A stretch of DNA of 64,000 nt from Nipponacmea schrenckii. Taxonomy: Eukaryota > Mollusca > Gastropoda > Lottiidae. The notes beneath the pieces were generated by a model. That model saw only the letters and a program-made list of their open reading frames with translations, did not search any database and had not been told where the DNA came from. Made by a program: the position numbers and the translations under genes. Where the stretch lies: NCBI GenBank assembly GCA_030562195.1, contig JAUJPP010000006.1:868001-932000 (forward strand), in the 5' to 3' direction. Of the stretch, positions 44,046 through 54,776 are shown one piece after another. Every line of letters begins with the position of its first letter. Position 1 is the first letter of the stretch.

Positions 44046-44694
44046 TTTGGTCTATGTGTATATAAAGGGAAATAACTATATTTATTAGCCTCCAGACAAC
44101 AGATAAACTTTTAAATAATACTTTATAATAGGATCTAAACATTCAGCTTTCTACACTTGATCTATATAAATATTACGATTTTAATAACAAGATCTACAGT
44201 CATTCCTTATAGTTACGTATATTGGTCTATCCTTTTTGATGAAATACTCCAGCATTTACAATTTATAATTGTAGAAATATCCGAAACCATTGTGTTTTCC
44301 ATTCAACCGGTATCTGTCAATCAAGTACACTACCCCGCCCCTAACAATATACACCTAATGTTGATAATTAAATATTTTAGTGTTTATTGTGTAATAACTG
44401 TATCGGGATCTTTTGAAGAAAAACCATGGGTATTCTACAAAGGGTACTGACTACTGAGCTTGCCCTATGGTTGAGTTTGTAAGGATATCCATTTCCTTAT
44501 CCCCCCAAATTACTTTTTCGACTTCACATTGTCTCTGTATCCATTAAATATCAAACACACCCTCAAAATAAACGAGGTAGAATAAAGAAAGAGTTAGATT
44601 TGATTCGAGTTAAAATTTATTATTTATTCTTTATAACTGGTGAATATCAAATTACAATCTGTTTTCTATCGGAACTAATTCATTGATCAGAATT
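44046..44694 (+). repeat. Module head and leader (module 5)
   Basis: TATA-like TGTGTATATAAAGGG, 97-codon frame open at 44157-44450, and leader to GATCAGAATTAAC. Confidence 0.75.
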
Positions 44695-45780
44695 AACATA
44701 ATAACAAAAATATCTACCACCAATTAAAATTAACATAACAATTACAAATATCTAAATGTGGTTATTATTAAAGTGATTATATATATTATACCAAGTTAAC
44801 AGAATTAACATAATAACAAAAATATCTACCACCAATTAAAATTAACATAACAATTACAAATATCTAAATGTGGTTATTATTAAAGTGATTATATATATTA
44901 TACCAAGTTAACAGAATTAACATAATAACAAAAATATCTACCACCAATTAAAATTAACATAACAATTACAAATATCTAAATATGGTTATTATTAAAGTGA
45001 TTATATATATTACACCAAGTTAACAGAATAAACATAATAACAAAAATATCTACCACCAATTAAAATTAACATAACAATTACAAATATCTAAATGTGGTTA
45101 TTATTAAAGTGATTATATATATTATACCAAGTTAACAGAATTAACATAATAACAAAAATATCTACCACCAATTAAAATTAACATAACAATTACAAATATC
45201 TAAATGTGGTTATTATTAAAGTGATTATATATATTACACCAAGTTAACAGAATTAACATAATAACAAAAATATCTACCACCAATTAAAATTAACATAACA
45301 ATTACAAATATCTAAATGTGGTTATTATTAAAGTGATTATATATATTATACCAAGTTAACAGAATTAACATAATAACAAAAATATCTACCATCAATTAAA
45401 ATCAACATAACAATTACAAATATCTAAATGTGGTTATTATTAAAGTGATTATATATATTACACCAAGTTAACAGAATTAACATAATAACAAAAATATCTA
45501 CCACCAATTAAAATGAACACAACAATTACAAATATCTAAATGTGGTTATTATTAAAGTGATTATATATATTATACCAAGTTAACAGAATTAACATAATAA
45601 CAAAAATATCTACCATCAATTAAAATCAACATAACAATTACAAATATCTAAATGTGGTTATTATTAAAGTGATTATATATATTACACCAAGTTAACAGAA
45701 TTAACATAATAACAAAAATATCTACCACCAATTAAAATTAACATAACAATTACAAATATCTAAATGTGGTTATGATTAAA
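44695..45780. repeat. 112-bp satellite, about 10 monomers
   Basis: Ends abruptly inside a monomer (GGTTATGATTAAAGT) fused to TRIM coding sequence at 45781. Confidence 0.95.
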
Positions 45781-46026
45781 GTATCTACTACGTCATCACA
45801 ACCACTGACGTCATCACCTTCAGAAAAAATCCCGGAGTTCTTCGACTCCACCAGAAGGAAGTTGAATTTGTACACGACAAAGAGGACACGGAAATTGTCC
45901 GTCTTGGAGAGATTTGTTGACGTAATCATGTAAACATTGACAACAATAAACATGTAAACATGTCAATATTTTAGGTTGTTTACGATCATGTAAACAAATA
46001 CTACAAGTTCTATCTAGTTTTTCCAT
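45781..46026 (-). pseudogene. TRIM-MATH copy 5, RING fragment fused to satellite
   Basis: Start codon at 46026; RING 8-50 complete. One extra A in the A run near 45825-45831 shifts the frame after the RING, and the sequence ends at the satellite junction after about 80 codons. Everything from B-box1 onward is gone. Upstream, homology to the other TRIM flanks stops at 46060, so the IRF-like site is also lost and LINE sequence follows. A relic. Confidence 0.85.
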
Positions 46027-46059
46027 GACAATTTTTGTTTATAATCAGGAATAATTAAT

Positions 46060-46396
46060 TGATATTTTATCACTTGAAAATTTAAGATACCTAAATACTT
46101 TATAACCAATCCGTCAAAATATAAAATGAAAAACATATTGAGTTATAATAATATCCGAGTTTTATCGAATATTAGTGTAATCTTAAGTTATCATATCGAA
46201 AGGACAATAATAAATACAAAATGAAATACCAATTGTAAATATAAAATACTTATTGTGTAATTTATCAGAATATACTGTATATAATCAAGTTTCATATCGA
46301 TATTTGTACAAATAATTGTTATGTTTATATATTATATAATCTCTTGTTACCCACACTGTGGGTCTGAGTTAATAAAGTTCTGTTCTGTTCTGAAAC
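46060..46396 (+). mobile_element. LINE 3' fragment ending in TTCTG repeats
   Basis: Begins TTGATATTTTATCACTTGAAAATTT, also found at 53248-53275 inside the third LINE, then TACCTAAATACTTT (as at 54176). It ends AGTTAATAAAGTTCTGTTCTGTTCTG, a short tandem tail common in non-LTR elements. Confidence 0.6.
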
Positions 46397-47429
46397 TGTT
46401 GAACAATCGTCATAAACATGTCTACATATTAAAAACAATATTTTATAAATAATGATAATTCAGAAAACAAAAATTAAAAATCAAATTATAATTCAACAAA
46501 TAAAAAATGCAATTTTGATGGACAACAATGATAATTCAGAGAAAAATATCAAATAATACAAACAATTTCTATGTGTGGATGTCTTAAACAATTTTCTTAA
46601 AATCCGATTACTCAAGATTCTGTATATGGAACTGATGAACAAACCCCATAACAATATCTGCATATTACATACAATATAGAATAACCGGAAGTGCGAACAT
46701 ACAATATTTTATAATTAAACTTGATGATAGAGAAACAAAAAATTAAAAAATTAAATTATAATTCAATAAATAAAAAAAATCGATAATTCAAAGAAAAATA
46801 AAATATGTACAATTGTAAGGTTGTTTTATTTTACAGTAAAATCAAGCCAATTATTTGATTATTGATGTTTATACTGAATTATCTATGTATTCTTAATCAC
46901 ACGAAATGAATGTGGACTCTATTTAACGTGAAGTTATTTGAATTGACTGTTCTGTTTTAATATAAGGAGCTACAACTATTTCACAGGAGATATAGAAAGT
47001 TAAACTGATTTCAATTAATTTATTATATTATAAAAAAGGAAATTTAAATATATTCCTTTCCTGTAGCTGGAGATAATAAATGATAAACCAAAAAACTCGA
47101 GTTACTGTTGAATATAATTAAAAGTTTTAAACAATCATAAATATATGTCCATCTCTATACGGACTGGATAATCGAAAATGAAAAAAATAATGGACTAATG
47201 GAAAATTCGTCTGCATTCCCTTGGTAATTAGCTATAAATTAGGGACTCGTGGGACAAACTTTCGATAAATATAGGTAAGTCGTCCAATTATCCAATATAT
47301 TTCCAAAATGTATATATGAATAAATGAAAATAAGGAAACCCATCTTTAAATCATAGTTCAATAAACAAAAATAATAAAATAGGTAAACAACATGAACAAT
47401 AAATAGAATAAAATTATAATTTAACTTAT
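46397..47429. other. AT-rich intergenic and 3' flank of TRIM copy 6
   Basis: 46397-46810 is A-rich, unannotated. 46815-47429 matches the other TRIM 3' flanks, with a small deletion around 47165-47195. Confidence 0.5.
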
Positions 47430-49045
47430 CTACCATTTGTCCTTTACCTCTTTTATTAAAATTCTGATAGAAAATTGTCCATCTTTGTCCACAAAACCAT
47501 TGTCGATATTTTGTAATTCTTTGAGATCAATAAATCTGGGATTACCATACCCTTCACCACCTTCTTCAAACTCATAAGTAACGTGAGGTTCCGATTTAGA
47601 TTCTCCGGCGACTTTATTTAGAAGAGTAAAACTATATTCTACTTTTACTTTCTTAATGTCACCTTTCTTATTACCGCTTATCTCTTGGTCGCTTGTCTCT
47701 TGGTCGCTTGTCTCTTGGTCGCTTGTCTCTTGGTTGTTTGTTTTAGATAAAAATAGATAAACACCTAGAGTATCAACATCATCCTTACATTCACGGCTTA
47801 CCATCACAAACCATTTACATTCACCAAAATTAAAATATCTATCTTGATATTCCCCAACTTTACTAGAAATATTATTTATGTTAAATTCCAGTGTAAAATT
47901 TGGTTTATTGAAATTATTACATTCACCAACCAATTTCTCTAGTTCATCTCTGACGTCACTTCTAAGAAGAAAACCCGGGAATTGTAAATCAGGAACGACC
48001 AAATCTTTCTGTTTAACTTTCATTTCATCATTTCTATTTCTCTCATTTCTTTCTACAATTTTAACAACCGACTCTCCTTCTAGGGTAATCAGAGAATCTT
48101 TAATGGCTGATTTTAGTTCAGTGATGGAAATTTCCATTTCTTTTCTAAAATTTCCAACTTTTCTCTTTCTTCATCTCTAGTATTGTTGATTTGAGTTTTA
48201 ATTTGTTCAGCTCGAGATTGGACCAATTTAGAAATGAGCTGGACTTGTTGATCCACCTTGTTACACGCCTCATCACAACACATATCAATCTCACTCAGTT
48301 TAGATGTCAGGTGATCTGAAAATTTCTGTAAACGATCGATCTGAGCCTGTAAATTAGTATTTAAACATTTTAAATCATCTCGTAGCTTGGTTTGGGTATC
48401 TTTATTATCTAAATTCAACATCCGGTGTCCATTGTGAACACCTCTATTACTCTCATCAATATAACATTGTAAACAAACACAGGTTTTACATTCCACACAA
48501 TAGATTTCAACCGGTTTAGATGTATGTACAGGACACGGTTCCACAAGACCCTGGGTACCATGGTAACTGGGTTCCAATATTTCTTCTTCTTTAATTCCAT
48601 CAACAAAATCAATGATCACGTGATTTTTAGTGACAGGAATATTGCTATGAACTTTCCTACAGGCCTCACAAATATTTTGCTTGCAATCTGTACATCGATA
48701 TTTTACACTAGTTTGACTTTTACAAAGGTCACAGAGGCCTACGTATACTGCTAGTGCTGCCACCTCATTCATATTAAACACGTCATCAGTTTCTGTGTCA
48801 GTGTCTACTACGTCATCACTACCACTGACGTCATCACCTTCAGAATAATCCTGGAATTCCTCGACTCCACCAGAAGGAATTTGAATTTGTACACGACAAA
48901 GAGGACATGGAAATTGTCCGTCTTGGAGGGATTTGTTGACGTAATCATGTAAACATTGACAACAATAAACATGTAAACATGTCAATATTTTAGGTTGTTT
49001 ACGATCATGTAAACAAATACTACAAGTTCTATCTAGTTTTTCCAT
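47430..49045 (-). pseudogene. TRIM-MATH copy 6, one-base frameshift
   Basis: RING, B-box1, B-box2 (with ESNRG insertion) and coiled coil are open from 49045 to about 48146. There, one T present in the paralogs (CTTTTCTTAAAATTTCC) is absent (CTTTTCTAAAATTTCC), and the frame stops at 48113. The rest (47430-48137) is open in the other frame and encodes the end of the coiled coil and a complete MATH-like domain with four QETSD-type units ending KEVKDKW. Because this is the only lesion and the promoter motif is intact, either a very recent pseudogene or a base-calling error is possible. If real, the product is a RING/B-box/coiled-coil protein without the MATH domain. Confidence 0.85.
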
Positions 49046-49159
49046 GACAATTTTAGTTTATAATCAGGAATAATTAATCTTTTCCACACCTAGCAGTATC
49101 CTAACCTGGTTGTACAGGTTGATTTTAGTCTATCTTCCAACTTCTATAATCCTATATCT

Positions 49160-49177
49160 ACTTTCACTTTCACTTTT
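49160..49177 (-). promoter_or_regulatory. IRF/ISRE-like site, TRIM copy 6
   Basis: Minus AAAAGTGAAAGTGAAAGT, 115 bp upstream of the ATG. Confidence 0.5.
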
Positions 49178-50560
49178 AGTAGTAAACTCGGTTTATTAAG
49201 TCTCTAGTTTGAAATTAGATAACTCATTATTTCCCAGTTAGACCTACACTATCGTCCTATTCAACTGTCGGACAAGAAAGACAGGTCTTACTTCCTCCTT
49301 CAGGCTTCACTGACTGTATAATATTCTATTTTTACACCTAGATTAACCAGTCTTTTAATAGTAGTCGCGATCTTTATATTGTCCTATATTTTAACCCCCA
49401 CAGAATCCTACCTATTCTCCCAGTGTAGTGGGTTCGACTCCTGAATATTGTCATAGATCACTTATAGTCTATTTCTCTGTACACTTTTCTCTTCGTGTAC
49501 AGTTTTAAAACTTAACTAAAATCTTTTCTAAGAAATATACATTCACTTTCTAGTATTAAATTCGATTCGTAGAAACTGGACCCAGACCACAAACAAATTC
49601 TGAAGTAATGTAGTTAATAGTATATTTAAACATCATCTTCTACCAATGTTTTTATTTTTACATACCGTAAGTGATCTTTAAATGGCATTAAATAGTTGAT
49701 ACAAATAACACAGAAGAAGTATTTTATGTTGAAATATCCACAGTAATTGCTAGGCCTCTCCTCTCCGTCCTATTTTATAAATCATTATATTTTATTGTGT
49801 AGTAAATATTTACCTCTTCTAAGTTATTATTAGAAATAACAAGAGACTGAAGGCCGAGGGTGTTTTTATATTTAACCCAGGACAAGAGGGTAATTTATTA
49901 CATACTATAGAGCACAGGTTTATATTAACGAACCGACCCGTAACCGACAGTGTCACGAACTGACCCATGGACATACTAGATTCCTTCAAGAAAGATCATT
50001 GCTGACATTTTGGTCGAGTCTTTACCGTTCTAATTTATTTCTGTTATTTGTGGAGGTTAGTGGTTGATAATTTGGTATATTTTAAGTATCTTATTTGATG
50101 TATATCATAGAACATTTCTAATGTCTCTAGGAACTATATTACCCTCTGATGACGTCATCATTGTGGTAATATGATCAATATCGTTGGACAAACAACAACG
50201 AGGATATTTCCACGAGGTTTGTGTTATTGAATTATATTTCATATGATTAGCATTTTTACATGTCAGTATTACATGTCCTCTGATTGGCTGTATTTCCTGG
50301 TGGCCAATCCAATCAAATTCGATGATACAAAAATGTGGCTATTTAATTCAAGGTATAACACATTATAAGTAAAAGATTGTTATAGCTAGATATTGTATAG
50401 GATGTCTTACTAGATAATGAAACCAAAAAGAAATGGGGGGGGGGGGGGGAGATGCGATAAGTGAAAATATTTAACACTGGAAAGTGAAATAGGTTTTATT
50501 TTAGTGGTTTATTTTTGTAGATAATGGGAGATAACTCTACTTGTGTCATTAAAATATTCA
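49178..50560. other. Upstream flank of TRIM copy 6 and intergenic
   Basis: 49178-49600 is shared flank with a 60-bp deletion relative to copies 1 and 4 near 49266. 49600-50560 has no recognised gene; a G run lies near 50436-50450, and GATTGGCTGTATTTCCTGGTG (50284) is a stray piece of module head. Confidence 0.45.
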
Positions 50561-51030
50561 GGACTTAGTCCGCTAATTCATTTGCCATCTATTTCCATGT
50601 TAAATCACAAAATTCAACCTTCTAGAACTTTTTCCAGAAATCTCGTTGAAAACTTTCTTATATGCCACATGAAAGCCAGGCCAATACTTGGTTTCTGTAC
50701 AAAAATCCAATATAGCATGACCATGAAAATTTTGAACTAAACAAAATGAAAGTAAACCACTACATTTTATCAACATCCGCTTGACTGTCACTGCACACAA
50801 AACCACTATTTTTAGAAATAACCTTCCGCCAATTAAATTTCTCATTATCTCAGAAATTCTGAAAGAAATGCAATTTCAGACATCAAATTTCAAATCTAGA
50901 CCAAAAATTAGTCCATAATGGGCATGCAAACACCCCCCAAAAGGGAAAGGGGGAAAGAGGATTTCTAAAAATAGAACGGACTCAATTCGTATACAATCAT
51001 TAGCATAAAATGTTTTAGTGGTCCGAGTCC
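50561..51030. mobile_element. MITE-like element, copy B
   Basis: Ends GGACTTAGTCCGCTAA and TTAGTGGTCCGAGTCC, imperfect inverses; internal sequence matches 13176-13603 with an added stretch near 50665-50700. Confidence 0.7.
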
Positions 51031-51283
51031 ATTAACTTGGTGAATGATATTGAATCTTAACTGTCACCTTTCTACACCTGTTGCCCTAAATATGGAGATT
51101 TCATTTCCACGTCAATTCTATTTTTGCGTGTACATCACCGCGGCTTGGAAAGAATAACGGAACGCACATTTGCATAACTTCCTGGCACTATACACGCTGG
51201 TCTTAAATTTCTATATGTTATTATTATATTATATATAATTAATAATAGATTATATCAAATAGCTTAAAATATCTAAATCTATA
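51031..51283. other. Short intergenic stretch
   Basis: No gene or repeat seen. Confidence 0.3.
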
Positions 51284-52374
51284 TTGAACTGCCAATATGA
51301 TATACTCATAGGATGTGTCTATATCACACCAATCAAATCACCTTACGCAAGTCATGATTCTTCTGACGAGATTGAAAATGAGTTAATATATTTTGAAAAT
51401 GATGATTCTAAGATATTACTTATTGGTGATTTCAATGCTAGGACTGGTACTGATTATGTTATCCCTGATAAAAATCTATTAAACATTGCCAATATTGAAA
51501 ACTATTCAGATTGATTGTCTTATATGTATGATTATGGAAATTTATCAAAACCTTCCGCCCTATACTTTTTTTCTAGGGTCTCTAGTTTCATTAAAAATAG
51601 CAATGGCCCATCGTAATACGCCCACCATTGGCAGCCTTAGTTATTCGGGCGGTGGACAAGAGGTATCAGTAAATGCAATATTTTAAATGTAACATTTTTA
51701 TATTGCACAAGGTTCTTTCAAAGCCTTTTTATTTTATTTTCAAGAAATTTTGTCTAAATCAATTTCAGCTGATAAAGTGAACACGTTTTAAATAACAAGG
51801 GCAATAACTCAATAAATATTTTTTAATTAGTCTGATTTTCAATAGGGTCTATCCTCGAGTTATAACAAACACTCACACCAAGTTTCATAAAATTCCATCA
51901 AGAACCCGGCTCCCTATCGTGTTCACAAGGAATTTTAGGACAACGGCAATAACTCATAGTAAATCTTTTTGGATGATTACAAACACACACACCGAAATTG
52001 GTCAAAATCCATCCAGAAACCATCTCTCTATCATGTCCACAACACATTTTTGAACGCAAAATGAATGTGTTTTCAAGAACAAGGGCAATAACTCATCAAT
52101 TTATTTTTCGATTTGTCTGATTTTCAATAGGCTTCATCCTTAAGTAATAACAAGCAATCACACCAAATTTCATCAAAATCCATCAAGAAACACACTCTTA
52201 ATCGTGTTCACAACAAATTTTCAAAAACAAGGGCAATAACTCATTGAATATTTTTCGATTGGTCTGATTTTCAATAGGCTTCTTCCTTGGGTTATAACAA
52301 ACAAACTCACCAAATTTGGTCATAATCCATCAAGAAATGTGGTCTCTATCGTGTTCACAACAATTGTGGATAGG

Positions 52375-52408
<34 letters not shown>

Positions 52409-54185
52409 GACAGACAAGCAGGGGCGACTAAAATATACGCCAAAATTTATGTGTGGGCGTATAAAAACCACAATTCGTAAGATAATAAAAGCCTACTAAA
52501 TCGCGCTGGTAAGAATTATAGAAAAAAATTTTCACTGAGCAAATGATAAATTTGAGTTCCAAACAGAACAAAAAATAAGGCAATTATCGAAAAGTGACTC
52601 GTAGTCCTTATTGAAAATATTAGGTGATTTAGATGGAAAAACCAAAACCAATAAAGCCGACATAAATAGAGATGAATTATATGATTACTTTAAAAATCTG
52701 AATACTATAGAAAGAACAAGTGATATTGAATTCAACATGCCCCAAATTGAACCGAATGATACATTTGACGGTATATTAAAAACGAGGCAATTCAGAATAC
52801 TTAAAATTTAACCAAGCTGCAGGAATCGATGAAATATATATTGAATATATTAAAAACACTACCGATACACTTCTTCCATTATATAACGTTCTTTTTAACA
52901 AAATTTTAGATACAGGAATTATTCCTGAGATGTGGACAATAGGGATGATATGGCCGATCTTTAAAAACAAGGGAGATAATAAAAATCCAGACAACTATAG
53001 ACCTATCACACTTATATCAGGTTTAGGTAAATTGTTTACATCGATTTATAATATAATGTAATTTATAATAATATGTATTTTGATACGAAAAGTTGTGTAA
53101 AGAATGGTGATGATTTTTCTAATTATTTCTTATGTCTATCTGGTGTACGTCAAGGTGAAAATCTTTCTCAATTTCTGTTTGCTATATATAAAAGTAAATG
53201 ATCTGGAAACAGTTTTTGATGAAAATGATGTTAAATGTCTTGAAGGCATTGATATTTTATCACTTGAAAATTTATGAGTTTATGTAAAATTATTTTTTCA
53301 ACTATATGTTGAAGAATCGTATACATATTTAGGTTTATTGTTTAATTATAATTGTAAATTCACATTAGCTAGAAATCAACTTATAGACGAGTCAAGAAAA
53401 TCAAAGTTAGCATTAAATAGAAAAATCAGAAATATATCCCTTCCAATAGATGTACAATATAAATTATTTGATAGTTAGTCTTGCCTATCTTTCTGTATGG
53501 TTGTGAAATCTAGGGGGGAACGAAAATTGCTCTGATTTAGAAAAAATTCACACTCAATATTGTAAACGAATTTTAAAACTCCAAATTTTATGATATATGG
53601 CGAAACGGACCGATTTCATATTCTTTTAACTATTCAACAACACATGATTTTATTTTGGTCAAAGATTGCCGACTCGAATTCAGAAAAATTATCACATAGA
53701 ATATATAGCCTTATATTGCAGTTATATATAACAGGTCAAAACCAATTTAAATATATAGATTTCATAAAAGAAACACTCGATCAAAATGGATTTTCTGATG
53801 TATGGTCTAAACCAATCGTTAGTACCCATTAATACAAAATTTCTGAAATATTCCAAACAAAAATCTCAAGATTAATTTATCCAAAAATGGAACAATGATA
53901 TTGGTATATATTCAAGACGAGAAAATATATTCTATGACAAAACAAAATTTCGGAACTGAAGAATATCTTTTGAAATTGAAACCCTTCAAGAAATATATTT
54001 ATGTAAATTTAGAACATCCAATATAAAACTTCCTAATGAAACTGGACGATAGAATAACATCCCGAGAAATGAAAGAATATGTCCATTATGTAATAATGGA
54101 ATTGACGATGAATACCATTATTTATTTTTATCCATTTACAGCATCCATCAATAATATTTTTTTAGAGTTTAATATATACCTAAAT
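51284..54185 (+). mobile_element. Third LINE: endonuclease and RT remnants, interrupted
   Basis: 51284-51514 encodes ILIGDFNARTGTDY, an APE endonuclease motif. After the insertion at 51605-52470, fragments read IDEIYIEYIK, PEMWTIGMIWPIFKNKGD, NYRPITLISGLGK (about 52995-53030) and GENLSPFLFAIYI (about 53155-53190), all RT-type. The YADD segment is missing, consistent with deletion near 53245. Later frames (for example 53590-53832) are post-RT sequence. Many stops; dead. Confidence 0.75.
51605..52470. mobile_element. Terminal-palindrome element, third copy, inside LINE
   Basis: Starts ATACGCCCACCATTGGCAGC and has repeated units with AACAAGGGCAATAACTCA and TTTCATCAAAATCCATCAAG. A GACA/GACG tract lies at 52376-52420 and the end is ATACGCCAAAATTTATGTGTGGGCGTAT. 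It splits the endonuclease and RT parts of the LINE. Confidence 0.65.
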
Positions 54186-54776
54186 ACTTTTTCTGATGTG
54201 TGAACAGTTAATAATGGAGTGTACAGGTCATCGTATTGTTGAGGTAAAGTATATGTTTCTTAAATATTTATTTACTGCAAACAACTCGTCATATCTTTAC
54301 TCGGTACGGAGTCATGCTATACTTAATAAAGGCCACAAAGACGAAACGAAAGACAATTAAAAGCAATATCAAATCATCTTCACGTGATTACAAGAGCTCT
54401 GATTGGCTGTATTTTCTGGTGTTCAATCCAATCCAATCGCTGTATACCATGATACAAGAAAGGTAGCTAAACATTGTAAAATATAGTAGGTCTTGTTGTT
54501 TGGTTTAATTTGCTCCATGATCTATATAAGTATTACGATTTTAATAACAAGATCTACATTTATTCCTTATAGTTCCATTTAATTATACAAATAAACATTA
54601 TTCTCTTTACGTTTTAGGGGTTTAAATACGAACTACGTTTGTTTCTATTGTAAGCAAACGAAACATCCCCGGAATGGTGATGGCCGACATCGCTCTATAC
54701 CGGCACCCAGATTTAATGTTACCCTCTATATCAATTGGTACTCTAATTTCGATCAGAATACTATTAGATATGGTTA
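54186..54776 (+). repeat. Module head remnant without satellite or TRIM
   Basis: TGATGTGTGAACAGTTAATA through TTGTTTGGTTTAATTTGCTCC matches the heads; it then breaks off and runs into unrelated sequence before the 45-bp array. It marks an old module that lost its TRIM copy, or a transposed head. Confidence 0.65.
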
